NCBI GenBank assembly: GCA_009377495.1
Contig: WHTZ01000048.1
Coordinates: forward strand, 1 to 48,384
Origin: Luteitalea sp.
GTDB taxonomy: Bacteria; Acidobacteriota; Vicinamibacteria; Vicinamibacterales; Vicinamibacteraceae
Length of the DNA stretch: 48,384 bases
Direction: 5' to 3'
Of this stretch, positions 31,601 through 39,419 are shown piece after piece (the first letter of the stretch is position 1; every line of letters starts with the position of its first letter). The position numbers and the translations under genes were made by a program. The notes under the pieces were generated by a model. The model worked only from the letters and a program-made list of their open reading frames with translations, was not told the DNA's origin and searched no databases.

Positions 31601-32262
31601 ATCACGCTCACGGGTCGGCTGTATTTCGCCGAAATCGCGTTGGACTCGACCGTGAACTCCTGGATCGTGTCCAACCCGGGTGGACTCGTCACGCCGCCCC
31701 ACCGGCGATCCGATTCAGCGGATCCATCCAGGAAGTACTCCTGAGAGTTCGGCGGCGCCCCGAACGTCCGCGACCCTTCGAATCCAGGAAGCAGTCCCAC
31801 CAGCGTCTCGACGTTCCGGCCGTTGAGCGGCAGTTGCTCGATGCGCTCCCGCTCCATACCTTCACGCACTGCCGGGCTGTCGACCGTGACGAGCGGCGTC
31901 ACGTCCGCCACGACGTCGACCGTCTCGCTCTCGACACCGCCAACGATCAGGACCGGATCGACCACGACCGTCTCGCGCAGCGAGACCGTCAGGTCGCCCG
32001 CATACGTCTGAAATCCGGGCAACTCGACCGAGAGGCGATATCGCCCGATCATGACAGCCGGGTAGATGTAGAAGCCGACATCGTTGGTGACTGTTGTCAG
32101 CGTGACCCGGGTGGCCTCGTTGGTCAGCTCCACGGTGGCGCCTGGAATCACGCTGTCGCTTTCATCACGAACGGTGCCGCTGACGGCACCCGTGCTTGTC
32201 TGAGCCCATACGCAGGGTACCAGCAAGAGCACGAACAAACACGCAATCCACCAGTTGCGCAT
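28621..32262 (-). CDS. Oar-like TonB-dependent receptor with carboxypeptidase-type plug extension
   Basis: A 1213-residue outer-membrane protein. After a signal peptide ending in VWAQ comes a carboxypeptidase-regulatory-like domain (GAVSGTVRDESDSVIPGATVEL). The plug follows with EQLPLNGRNVETLVGLLPGF, and then a very large beta-barrel ending in the terminal strand LSLRLNW. The acidobacterial Oar-like layout takes the place of SusC without SusD. It probably imports oligosaccharides made by the neighbouring hydrolases, though Oar proteins may also secrete proteins. GAAGAGGGG lies four bases before the ATG. The broken sigma-factor gene lies 144 bases upstream, and this may be what remains of its former regulator. 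Confidence 0.9.
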   Translation of the reverse strand: MRNWWIACLFVLLLVPCVWAQTSTGAVSGTVRDESDSVIPGATVELTNEATRVTLTTVTNDVGFYIYPAVMIGRYRLSVELPGFQTYAGDLTVSLRETVVVDPVLIVGGVESETVDVVADVTPLVTVDSPAVREGMERERIEQLPLNGRNVETLVGLLPGFEGSRTFGAPPNSQEYFLDGSAESDRRWGGVTSPPGLDTIQEFTVESNAISAKYSRPVSVILSTKSGTNAFHGTAFETHRNNSFGLARRREDVGDPPQLIRNEFGVSASGPVIESRTFWFTSYEGLRRRQSNTRGFRVPTMAMRQGDFSDLVDAQGRQYVLYDSQTTDANGQRQAFPGNVIPSGRISPVAEQLFAVTPQPTLPDVNPLVEPNWFGPVSNPLETWTSATRIDHRLSDRDSLYARFTVGHQENSYSIVENGGQTGQPMLNDVAGLEYLTVENKSAAASWSRVLSSTLFNELAVSVRRNKWRGGENPNVDVSTPWADQFGLPNPFGVSFWPRFESTGLGSDSTQYALNTNDTKENFFTFFSVENNVTKVLGKHELLFGGLFRKDFLNTLPQQRFPQPTVQWNTGATALLDASSTLDNPQAVPFTGHNIANMFLGHSQIAASQVAGRYDLTDTEYALYAEDKYRLTPRLTLSLGLRYEYFAGLEDHNKMLVGFDLDSRSIVLRDDLDALYASGVTSPALTRELEALGARFTTPEQVGLPENLVNARHHFGPRLGFAYQALNGKASFVVRGGYSLSYFNTAMSRWFDRAWQNTPLRATFRHNPNDAALSPDGLPNWMLRNEIPWVDGVNTRDLISLDRLTGTSRGSSLFNEFVNPDLKDARVHSWNLTLEKQVAPSTAATLRYVGTAGRNEWQTINHNAETSEYVWFTTRGEPLPSGEFSSVARRPYDQQVYGSISEFDGTGFSNTNAFQLGLTRRYNHGLAFEVFYVHSVAIGTGTSVPAVNQFVPGLLPTDFDERSRMATYGRTTGVPKHRVRWNWLVDLPFDRWAGRPDQEGVLGKIIGGWQFAGIGWLQSTYFTLPDGNWNLTGVPVEVYGKKYPIEDCRSGTCIPGFLWWNGYIPENLINTPNGIQGVPESYRPAVTPLIPWGTTELPENAPPDTDITAFWDSNDVWVRLNDGSVQRVGFNPGHHPWNTAVAAGSIQWNMDASLFKTIPINGRFAARLQFDVFNVLNRPGTRNLPNRNSDGILLMNQSQHDPRTLQLSLRLNW

Positions 32263-32406
32263 GGGACCCCTCTTCTTTCCGACGAAGGCGCCGAGCCGCC
32301 GTTCATCGCGAAGTCTTCATTGGCGCCTGCGTGGATGATCTGTAACCTGCTGGGCTGGCTCGATTCTAGGAAAATGGGCCATTTGTATGTTGCAGGAGCA
32401 TCATGA

Positions 32407-32962
32407 TCAGCGCTCGTCTTCGAGGACGACGGCCGTGCCGTAGGCGAGGATCTCCGCTGCGCCGTTCATCACCATCGCGGTGCTGAACTGCTCGGCGATC
32501 TCGGCGTAGCGAAGATCGTGGTAGTCCCGGAGCACCAGAATCTCCCGCTCCCCGTCTGCGAGGGTGCCGAGCGCGCGCCAAACCGCGCGCCGCAGCTCGC
32601 CACGAGCGCGCTCGACCTCCGGGTCGCCTTCGCCACCGACCGCTTCGACGGTGTAGCCCTCGTTCGCGCGTTCGATCGCTTCGGTGCGCCAGCGACGCCG
32701 ATGCCGCTTGAGGTCCCGGACGCGATTCCGGACGATGGCGAAGAGCCAGGGTCGCGGCGGGCGGTTCGGGTCGACGCGCGGCAGGCTGGCGAAGAAGCGC
32801 AACAGCGCCTCCTGGGCCACGTCTCGTGCCTCCTCCGCGTCGCCGAGAAGCTGGAGCGCCAACAGGTAGGCGGGCCGCGCGAGCGCGTCACGCGCAGCCG
32901 GCTCGCCCGCGCACAACCAGCTCGCGAGGGGACTCCTCGCTGTCGAGGGCGATCGCGTCCAC
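32407..32962 (-). pseudogene. Broken ECF sigma factor fused to the C-terminal end of a YbjQ-like gene
   Basis: The middle carries clear sigma-2 and sigma-4 segments of an ECF factor (YLLALQLLGDAEEARDVAQEA, PWLFAIVRNRVRDLKRHRR, ILVLRDYHDLRYAEIAE). The N-terminal part (VDAIALDSEESPRELVVRG) is in another frame, which stops at 32888, so a frameshift lies near 32885-32900. After IAEQ, where sigma-4 should continue with its recognition helix, the frame instead reads FSTAMVMNGAAEILAYGTAV and ends VLEDER. That tail matches the end of UPF0145/YbjQ proteins as I remember them. A deletion joining two tandem genes explains it. The product would lack the -35-reading helix. The TonB-dependent receptor lies downstream on the same strand. 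Confidence 0.65.
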
Positions 32963-33125
32963 CTTCAGGAGACCTCGATGCTCATACCTGATCCTACGCT
33001 CGAGTCGCGAACCTATTCCCGCATGCTCGGAGGGGCGAAATGACGCGGGGCCTAAAGGCCCCTCGCTACACATCCTCTGATACAGTCGATTTAGAGCGGT
33101 TCCAACCACGCGCTTGGCGGTCCTC

Positions 33126-35996
33126 ATGACAATCATCAAGAGGAGACATTCACGTAGCGGGTACATGATCGCGGTGAGCCTGTGTGCGATCACGACGGTC
33201 GCATTGAGCCGCGCGACGGCCGAGGTCGACGTCGACTGGCCCGTCTATCGAGGAGATCCGCAAGGCAACCAGTACGCCCCGCTCGCCCAGATTCATGCGG
33301 CGAACGTCCACCGGCTCCAGCCAGTGTGGGAATACCGTACGGGCGATGCGAACGAGCGTTCGACGATGCACGTCAACCCAATTGTCGTGAACGGTGTGAT
33401 GTATGTGACGACGCCGAGCTTGAAGGCGGTGGCCTTGAATGCGGCGACAGGACGCCAACTGTGGGTGTTCGATCCCGCCAAGTACAACGACGGCAAGGTC
33501 GTCAGACTTCGCAACCGCGGTGTCGCATATTGGAAAGGGTCCGAACAAGAGCGCATCTTCCACTTCGTCAGAGACCGCGTCTACGCCATCGACGCGACAT
33601 CTGGCGGCCTGATTCCGTCGTTCGGACAAGACGGATTCATCGATCTCAGGCAGAACCTGGGAGTCGATCCTGAGACGGCCGTCATCGAGATGACGTCGCC
33701 TGGCGCCGTGTTCAAGAACTTCCTGATCATCGCGTCCCGTGTCAACGAGAGCTACGATGCCTCTCCAGGGCACATCCGCGCCTACGACACCGTGTCAGGA
33801 GAGCTCGAGTGGATCTTCCACACCATTCCACGCGAAGGTCAGTTTGGATACGAGACCTGGAAGTGGGTCGAGGGAGAAAACTACGGAGGCGCCAATGCGT
33901 GGGGCGGCGTCACGATCGATGAGCAGAGAGGCTGGGTGTTTGCCGCCACGGGTTCCGCGACCGAGGATTTTTACGGTGGCTTTCGAAAGGGCGACAACCT
34001 GTTTGCCAACAGCGTGCTGGCGCTCGATGCGACTACCGGCGAGCGGAAATGGCACTACCAGACCGTTCACCACGATATCTGGGACTACGACAACCCGCCA
34101 GCGCCGATCCTGGTTGCGCTCAGAAAGGGCGACACGTCCAGAGACGCCGTCGTACAGCTCACGAAGATGGGCTTCACCTTTGTGCTCGATCGAGATACCG
34201 GCCAGCCATTGTTCCCGGTGCAAGAGCTTCCCGTTCCGCGCTCAACGGTTCCAGGGGAAGAAACATCCCCCACTCAGCCGATCCCGCTCATACCGCAACC
34301 CCTGGTGAGGCAATCGCTCACCGAGGCAGGCCTGACCAACATCACACCAGAGGCCCACGCCCACGCATTGAAAGCGTTCAGAAAGTACCTGTCGGGGCCC
34401 ATCTACACGCCGCCCAGCTTGCAGGGCACGATAACGACCCCGGGCCACCTGGGCGGAGCAGAATGGCACGGGGCGAGCTTCGATCCAGTGTTGAACGTGC
34501 TGTACGTCAACGTGAACGAGGTTCCTACGATCAACCGGCTCAGAGCGGTCCATGATGTTCCTGGCGACGCCAAACCCACTCCAGCGCAGTTGGGTCGCCA
34601 GATCTACGACCGAACGTGTGCGGCTTGTCACGGCGCTGAAAGACAGGGAGTGCCGCCGCATACGCCTGCGCTGCTGGACGTGAAGACGAGCAGCGAGGAG
34701 ATTGAAGCCGTGATCCAGCAAGGGCGCAACAGCATGCCTGGGTTCCGGCAGTTCCGTCCGCGTGAGTTGAGCGCGCTGTCGGCGTACTTGAGAACGCTGC
34801 CCGGGGAGGTCGAAAGTCTGGCCACCCCCAAGAGCATCCCCGACCGATATAGCCTTGATGGCTACCCGTTGTTCCTCGATCCACACGGCGTGCCGGCAGT
34901 CGCGCCGCCGTGGGGAACGCTCAACGCGATCGATCTCGTCACGGGAGAAGTGCTCTGGAAGGTGCCCCTTGGTGAGTATCCTCACCTCGTCGCGAAGGGC
35001 ATCCGCAACACGGGTACCCTGAGCTTCGGCGGAGCCGTGGCAACCGCAGGCGGCGTGATATTCGTTGCCGCGACGGCTGATGAGAAGATCCGCGCATTCG
35101 AAAAGCATTCGGGAAGGGTTCTCTGGGAGCACCAACTGCCGGCAGGTGGCTACGCGACGCCGAGTGTCTACATGATCGACGGCAGACAGTATGTCGCGAT
35201 CGCCGCTGGAGGAAGCGGCAAGAATGCCACGAAATCAGGCGATTCCATCATCGCCTTCGCGTTGCCGGAGCCCCGCGACGACCCGCGGCACACCAGCCAG
35301 CACCAATCGCCGACATCGGACGCCGAGTGGATCGAGTTGTTCGACGGCTCCACGCTGGACGGCTGGGTCCACATGAATGGCGCGCACAACTTCACGGTAG
35401 AAGATGGCGCCATCGTCGGCAGAACCGTGGAATCCAGCGCCAGCATGAACTCCTTCCTGTGCTCGCTGCAGGAATTCGACGACTTCGAGCTCGAGCTCGA
35501 GACCGCTATCGACAGGATCACCAATTCGGGCATACAGATCCGGACCCAGGTCCGCCCCATCAAAGGAACCGGCCGGGCCTTTGAGTCTGCCGCCGGCCGA
35601 GTGAATGGGCCGCAGGTCGAAATCAGGCGGTCCTACAAGGGGCTGCCGGCAACCGGCCTCCTGTACGGAGAGGCGCTTGGCACCGACTGGCTGTCGTCGC
35701 AGGAGAAGGTCGACAAGGGCCATTCTCATTTCATCGACGAGGGTTGGAACAAGCTGCGCATCGTGGCCAGAGGGCCACGGATTCAGACCTGGGTCAATGG
35801 TCACCAGATCGAAGACCTCGTCAACGAGGAGATCTACGAGACACACCCCCGCGGATTCATCGGGCTGCAGGTCCATGGCGTGAGCGACCGCGAGCTCAAC
35901 CTGCCGATCCATACCGGCTCCGGGGTCACGACGAGTCGGCCGCTGGTCGTGAAATGGCGGAACATCCGACTTCGACCGCTTCCTAGAAACGATTGA
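33126..35996 (+). CDS. PQQ dehydrogenase-cytochrome c-DUF1080 fusion
   Basis: A 956-residue exported protein. A signal sequence (MIAVSLCAITTVALSRATA) leads into a quinoprotein beta-propeller like that of membrane glucose dehydrogenases (DWPVYRGDPQGNQYAPLAQI). A cytochrome c domain with haem motif Cys498-Ala-Ala-Cys501-His502 is inserted before the last blades. These resume with LSFGGAVATAGGVIFVAATA and YVAIAAGGSGKNATKSGD. From about residue 733 a DUF1080/3-keto-disaccharide hydrolase-type domain follows (WIELFDGSTLDGWVHMNG to FIGLQVHG). The insert position is known in this family. The fused DUF1080 is notable, because oxidation to a 3-keto sugar and its hydrolysis could take place in one chain. 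The ATG at 33126 was preferred over a TTG at 33114. Confidence 0.87.
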   Translation: MTIIKRRHSRSGYMIAVSLCAITTVALSRATAEVDVDWPVYRGDPQGNQYAPLAQIHAANVHRLQPVWEYRTGDANERSTMHVNPIVVNGVMYVTTPSLKAVALNAATGRQLWVFDPAKYNDGKVVRLRNRGVAYWKGSEQERIFHFVRDRVYAIDATSGGLIPSFGQDGFIDLRQNLGVDPETAVIEMTSPGAVFKNFLIIASRVNESYDASPGHIRAYDTVSGELEWIFHTIPREGQFGYETWKWVEGENYGGANAWGGVTIDEQRGWVFAATGSATEDFYGGFRKGDNLFANSVLALDATTGERKWHYQTVHHDIWDYDNPPAPILVALRKGDTSRDAVVQLTKMGFTFVLDRDTGQPLFPVQELPVPRSTVPGEETSPTQPIPLIPQPLVRQSLTEAGLTNITPEAHAHALKAFRKYLSGPIYTPPSLQGTITTPGHLGGAEWHGASFDPVLNVLYVNVNEVPTINRLRAVHDVPGDAKPTPAQLGRQIYDRTCAACHGAERQGVPPHTPALLDVKTSSEEIEAVIQQGRNSMPGFRQFRPRELSALSAYLRTLPGEVESLATPKSIPDRYSLDGYPLFLDPHGVPAVAPPWGTLNAIDLVTGEVLWKVPLGEYPHLVAKGIRNTGTLSFGGAVATAGGVIFVAATADEKIRAFEKHSGRVLWEHQLPAGGYATPSVYMIDGRQYVAIAAGGSGKNATKSGDSIIAFALPEPRDDPRHTSQHQSPTSDAEWIELFDGSTLDGWVHMNGAHNFTVEDGAIVGRTVESSASMNSFLCSLQEFDDFELELETAIDRITNSGIQIRTQVRPIKGTGRAFESAAGRVNGPQVEIRRSYKGLPATGLLYGEALGTDWLSSQEKVDKGHSHFIDEGWNKLRIVARGPRIQTWVNGHQIEDLVNEEIYETHPRGFIGLQVHGVSDRELNLPIHTGSGVTTSRPLVVKWRNIRLRPLPRND

Positions 35997-36016
35997 GGGA
36001 AATACTTCTCGATTTC

Positions 36017-36472
36017 CTACTGTCCTGCGAAGAGCTCGTCGATCGCTTCGTTCGTCCATGCACAGAGGCGCTGTACGTCCTCTTGCGTGAGCCGCGCGTC
36101 GGGATGGAACCAGACGTAGCGGGGCAGCGGCATCGTTTGCCGCTTCACCTCGGTGCAGATCTCGTCCAGTAAGTCGGCACCCTCCTCGGTGGAGAAGCTC
36201 CAGTTCGACCGGTTCCAGTGCCGGCGGCCCTGGTCGACGTCCCACCGAACACCCCACATCAATGGAGCGACATGGCTGTACCAGGGCCAGCGCGTTTCGC
36301 TCGAGTGACAGTCACGACAGGCACGATCGAGAATCCCGTCAACGTCGGGCGGGACGCGAACCTTGGTCTCCAGTGTGCGACTGGCATCGACAGGCGGGTT
36401 CGTGCGCGCTGGCCGGTAGAGTTGCATCGCCAAGAACAAGATAAGGAGCAGAAGGAGAAGACGTTTGACCAT
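36017..36472 (-). CDS. Periplasmic haem-binding domain protein
   Basis: A 151-residue exported, probably membrane-anchored protein. The N-terminal helix VKRLLLLLLILFLAMQLY is uncleaved or a signal. The haem motif CRDCHSSETRWPWYSHVAP, then DVDQGRRHWNRSNW, matches the Haem_bd family (CxxCHS..T.WPWY). The ATG at 36472 avoids the frame's extension into the preceding gene. It lies six bases after the DUF5777-like gene and is the last gene of a likely three-gene operon with the cytochrome lipoprotein. A role in periplasmic electron transfer is inferred. Confidence 0.82.
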   Translation of the reverse strand: MVKRLLLLLLILFLAMQLYRPARTNPPVDASRTLETKVRVPPDVDGILDRACRDCHSSETRWPWYSHVAPLMWGVRWDVDQGRRHWNRSNWSFSTEEGADLLDEICTEVKRQTMPLPRYVWFHPDARLTQEDVQRLCAWTNEAIDELFAGQ

Positions 36473-36477
36473 TCCGT

Positions 36478-37374
36478 TCAGAAGAACTTGCGGGTGATGT
36501 TGAAACCGAGATACCACGTATCGCTCGATACGCCTCCGCGGGCGAGCTGGCCCATCGTCGTGCCGAGCGTGTTCGAGAAGTTCAACTGGAATACGTGCCC
36601 GCCGACCCGCTTCTCGATGGCAAAGCTCCCCGCATGCGTCCCCGGGTCGTGTCCCGCGACACGCGGTACGATCTCGCCCACCACGTAGACGGATGGCCTG
36701 ACCCGGAAGCGGCCGCCGACCCCGATGATAAACGTGTCGTTGTCATCCACGAGCTCCGAAGGTTGTGGATTCGTGTTGTTGACCCAGACGGGCTCGACGT
36801 AGAGTGCGCCGTATCGGCCCAACTTGCGCGACAGAATGATGCCCAGGGCCGGCGAGTAGCTGTCTCGGAAGTTGTTCGTCCCGTCCACGCTCGCATGCAG
36901 CGCAAGACCGACTGGCCACCCGTCACGTTCGGGCAAGAGATCGTAGGTGCCAAAGAGCTCAACGGTCTTCTCGGTATTTGTGCGGCGGATGCCGACCTGC
37001 GCGCCCCGCCAGACGCCAAAGCGGTACTCGAGGCCGATCTGCGCGGAGTTGTCCAGACCAAAGAGATCGGAGAGCAGGTCGCCGAAGTCCCCATCGCCGA
37101 GTGATCGCGAGAAGCGATGCGTCACGCGAAAGGCGCTGCCAAAGCGGGGAAGCCGTAGCGACGTCGGAAGGTTGACCACGGTGAAGTCCGGCTGCACGGG
37201 ATCGGGGCGACGATCCAAGGAATCCGGATCCTCTTCCTGTACCGGTGTGCTGGTTGTGCCGCCATTGCTGGTAGGCGGCGCTTCCTGCGCCGCTCGGGCG
37301 TTGGGCGGCACTGCGACAGTAGCCAGAGCGAGCACCAGCCCCAGGGCGAGTGCGGGTGATAGTCGGTTAATCAT
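36478..37374 (-). CDS. DUF5777-like outer-membrane beta-barrel protein
   Basis: A 298-residue exported protein. The signal peptide is LSPALALGLVLALATVAVPP. After a proline-rich linker, alternating strands such as SAQIGLEYRFGVWRGAQVGI, RYGALYVEPVWVN and ENDS-like FNITRKFF at the C-terminus fit a small outer-membrane barrel. The layout resembles DUF5777, which is often found beside the same cytochrome and haem-binding partners. The ATG at 37374 overlaps the stop of the cytochrome gene by eight bases. It may provide a channel or platform for the redox proteins on either side. Confidence 0.72.
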   Translation of the reverse strand: MINRLSPALALGLVLALATVAVPPNARAAQEAPPTSNGGTTSTPVQEEDPDSLDRRPDPVQPDFTVVNLPTSLRLPRFGSAFRVTHRFSRSLGDGDFGDLLSDLFGLDNSAQIGLEYRFGVWRGAQVGIRRTNTEKTVELFGTYDLLPERDGWPVGLALHASVDGTNNFRDSYSPALGIILSRKLGRYGALYVEPVWVNNTNPQPSELVDDNDTFIIGVGGRFRVRPSVYVVGEIVPRVAGHDPGTHAGSFAIEKRVGGHVFQLNFSNTLGTTMGQLARGGVSSDTWYLGFNITRKFF

Positions 37375-37831
37375 TGCGGGCTCCGAGTTGAATCCAACGC
37401 TCAATGACGAGCACCTGGCCCTCCGTGAGATACGGTGGGCCGTTGCGGGGCATGCGGAAGCCGGCGATGTCCTCCGTTCCTTGTAGCTTCTGGATGAGAT
37501 AGCTGCCGGCCGGGTCGCCCGGGATGACTTGGACGGCCGCTTCCTGTTGGCGACTCGGTCGGTTCACGAGTGCGCCATAGGGATCGCTCGAGAGATCGAG
37601 CCCTCCGGCGGGAGGCCGCCCCTGACTCGTGTGGCACGCCACACAGGCCGTGCGGCCCGCGCTGTCGGTCGTTTCGAAGATGTTCTCGCGAATGTTCGAG
37701 AAGGTCGGTTCGAGCGATGGCGTCGGGCCGGTGATATCCGAAAGCTGCTCGTCACACGCGGTCGCGGTGACCGCGATGGCGACGAGCACGACCCGCGTCA
37801 AAACTGCACCCCACGGGCGACAAGACCTCAT
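37367..37831 (-). CDS. Cytochrome c-type lipoprotein, single CxxCH
   Basis: A 154-residue protein. The N-terminus ends in VTATACDEQL, a lipobox-like site with Cys26 as lipid acceptor. One haem motif, CVACHTSQG, follows near residue 63. The C-terminal MPRNGPPYLTEGQVLVIERW is typical of planctomycete-like cytochrome domains that read a MPP-type Met ligand, here as the Met of RMPRNG. AGGAGG lies seven bases before the ATG. It is first in the operon with the DUF5777-like and haem-binding genes. A sigma-54 promoter is present 30 bases upstream. Confidence 0.82.
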   Translation of the reverse strand: MRSCRPWGAVLTRVVLVAIAVTATACDEQLSDITGPTPSLEPTFSNIRENIFETTDSAGRTACVACHTSQGRPPAGGLDLSSDPYGALVNRPSRQQEAAVQVIPGDPAGSYLIQKLQGTEDIAGFRMPRNGPPYLTEGQVLVIERWIQLGARND

Positions 37832-37860
37832 GCTGAGAACCTCCTAGTCGCGGAGAACCC

Positions 37861-37876
37861 AGCAAGGCCAGTGCCT
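37861..37876 (-). promoter_or_regulatory. Sigma-54 promoter of the cytochrome operon
   Basis: On the minus strand AGGCAC-TGGCC-TTGCT matches the sigma-54 consensus TGGCAC-N5-TTGCW at all but one position, with exactly ten bases between GG and GC. The transcript would begin near 37850, about 20 bases before the ATG at 37831. The next gene upstream on the same strand encodes a sigma-54 activator, which supports the call. Confidence 0.7.
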
Positions 37877-37940
37877 GGTCGCGCGTCCCAGCAAACGCTT
37901 CACATTTCGGGCATCCGCTTCGCCGGGGCTTTTCCTTGCG

Positions 37941-37964
37941 CGTAATCGCTTACGTGTGGCGTAA
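37941..37964. promoter_or_regulatory. Candidate enhancer site for the sigma-54 activator
   Basis: Three half-sites form the array CGTAA (37941-37945), TTACG (37950-37954) and CGTAA (37960-37964), with spacers of four and five bases. They give two overlapping palindromes. They lie about 90-115 bases upstream of the expected sigma-54 start, the usual distance for an NtrC-type activator. The assignment to the activator at 37999-39366 is inference. Confidence 0.55.
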
Positions 37965-37998
37965 CACGACAAGCGGGGCAGGGCGCCCGCAAAGACGC

Positions 37999-39366
37999 CT
38001 ACTGGTCGATACGGTGTTTGGAGAGGTAGTAGCTGAGTGCCCGCTGACTGATGCCCATGAGCTCTGCGGCCTCCTTCTTGACGCCCCGCGATGCCTCGAG
38101 GGCGCGCCTGAGCGTCTCACGCTCGGCCCAATCGAGATTCCTGTGGAGGTCGCGTGACGGCAGGCCCGCCGATGTGGAGCCCAGTGACGCGGGCCAGGAG
38201 ATCGCGTCTGCCGTGATCGTGGGCGTGACAGACAGCACCACGGCGCGCTCGATCGCGTTTTCGAGCTCGCGGACGTTGCCTGGCCAGTCGTAGGCCGAGA
38301 CGCGATCGAGCGCTGCCTGCTCGAATCGCTCGATGCGCCGTCCCGCGCGGTGCGCGTGCTTGCGCACGAAGTGCTCCGCCAGCACCGGGATGTCGTCGCG
38401 GCGCTCACGCAGCGGTGGAATGCGAATGGGGATCACCGTCAGGCGATAGTACAGATCTTCCAGGAAGCGGCCCTCGCGGCCGAGCGCGGTCAGGTCTCGA
38501 TTCGTGGCGGCAATGACACGGACATCGACCCGCTGGCTGCGCTCGCTGCCGAGCGGCTCGAACTCCCGTTCCTGCAGCACGCGTAGGAGCTTGGCTTGCA
38601 CCGTCAGGCTGACCGTCCCAATCTCGTCGAGAAACAGCGTGCCGCCGTCTGCGAGCGCAAAGCGGCCCTTCTTGTTCGACACCGCGCCGGTGAACGCCCC
38701 GCGCACGTGCCCGAAAAGCTCCGATTCCAGCAACGTTTCCGGTATCGCGGCGCAGTTCACCTTGATGAGCGGCATATGGCGCTCGGCACTGTGCGCGTGG
38801 ATAGCGCGCGCCACCAGTTCCTTTCCCGTCCCGGTCTCGCCCGTGATGAGCACCGTGCTCTTCGAGCTTGCGACGCGCTCCGCTTGTCGAATCACCTCCT
38901 GCATCTCTCGACTCCGCCCGACGATGCCATAGTGATTGAACTCTTCATCACGTTCGGCCAGGAGATAGCGGTGCTGGGTACGAAGGCGCTGATGCTCCAA
39001 CGCCCGATTGACGACCACGAGCAGCTCGTCGACCTCGAAAGGCTTCTGCAGGTAGTCGAACGCGCCGAGCTTCATGGCGGCAATGGCGCTCTCGACGGTC
39101 GCGTGCGCTGTGATCATGACGACCTGTGGCCGATCGGCCTCCGCGATGATCGTCGCGACCTCGCGAATCAACTCGAGACCGGTCATGCCCGGCATCAAGT
39201 TGTCGACCACGAGCACATCGAACAGCCGCTGCCCCAGCAACTGTCGCGCCTCCGCAGCGCTGCCCGCACCCAGCACCTCGTGCCCCTCGTCGCCAAGCGC
39301 TGACCCCAGCAGCGTCCGAATCTTGACCTCGTCATCGACGATTAGAACCGAGCCACGGACTGTCAT
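37999..39366 (-). CDS. Sigma-54-dependent response regulator, NtrC/AtoC type
   Basis: A 455-residue activator. Receiver domain residues 1-120 include Asp11, Asp12 and the phosphorylation site Asp55 in VLVVDNLMPGMTG. The AAA+ domain (about 150-385) has Walker A GETGTGKE, the sigma-54 contact loop GAFTGA, Walker B LFLDEIG and the R-finger region RIPPLRERRDDIP. The C-terminal Fis helix-turn-helix is AAELMGISQRALSYYLSKH. All motifs needed for sigma-54 activation are intact. It lies 53 bases after the sensor kinase gene, its evident partner, and just upstream of the sigma-54 promoter at 37861-37876. Confidence 0.92.
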   Translation of the reverse strand: MTVRGSVLIVDDEVKIRTLLGSALGDEGHEVLGAGSAAEARQLLGQRLFDVLVVDNLMPGMTGLELIREVATIIAEADRPQVVMITAHATVESAIAAMKLGAFDYLQKPFEVDELLVVVNRALEHQRLRTQHRYLLAERDEEFNHYGIVGRSREMQEVIRQAERVASSKSTVLITGETGTGKELVARAIHAHSAERHMPLIKVNCAAIPETLLESELFGHVRGAFTGAVSNKKGRFALADGGTLFLDEIGTVSLTVQAKLLRVLQEREFEPLGSERSQRVDVRVIAATNRDLTALGREGRFLEDLYYRLTVIPIRIPPLRERRDDIPVLAEHFVRKHAHRAGRRIERFEQAALDRVSAYDWPGNVRELENAIERAVVLSVTPTITADAISWPASLGSTSAGLPSRDLHRNLDWAERETLRRALEASRGVKKEAAELMGISQRALSYYLSKHRIDQ

Positions 39367-39419
39367 GGACGGAAACGCTCCTCATCCGTCATTGCTGCGC
39401 TTCACCGAGACGGAAACCA

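Noticed and set aside
31036..32406. A 456-residue plus-strand frame opposite the TonB receptor
   Set aside because: It is an antisense shadow of a well-supported receptor with no recognisable domain.
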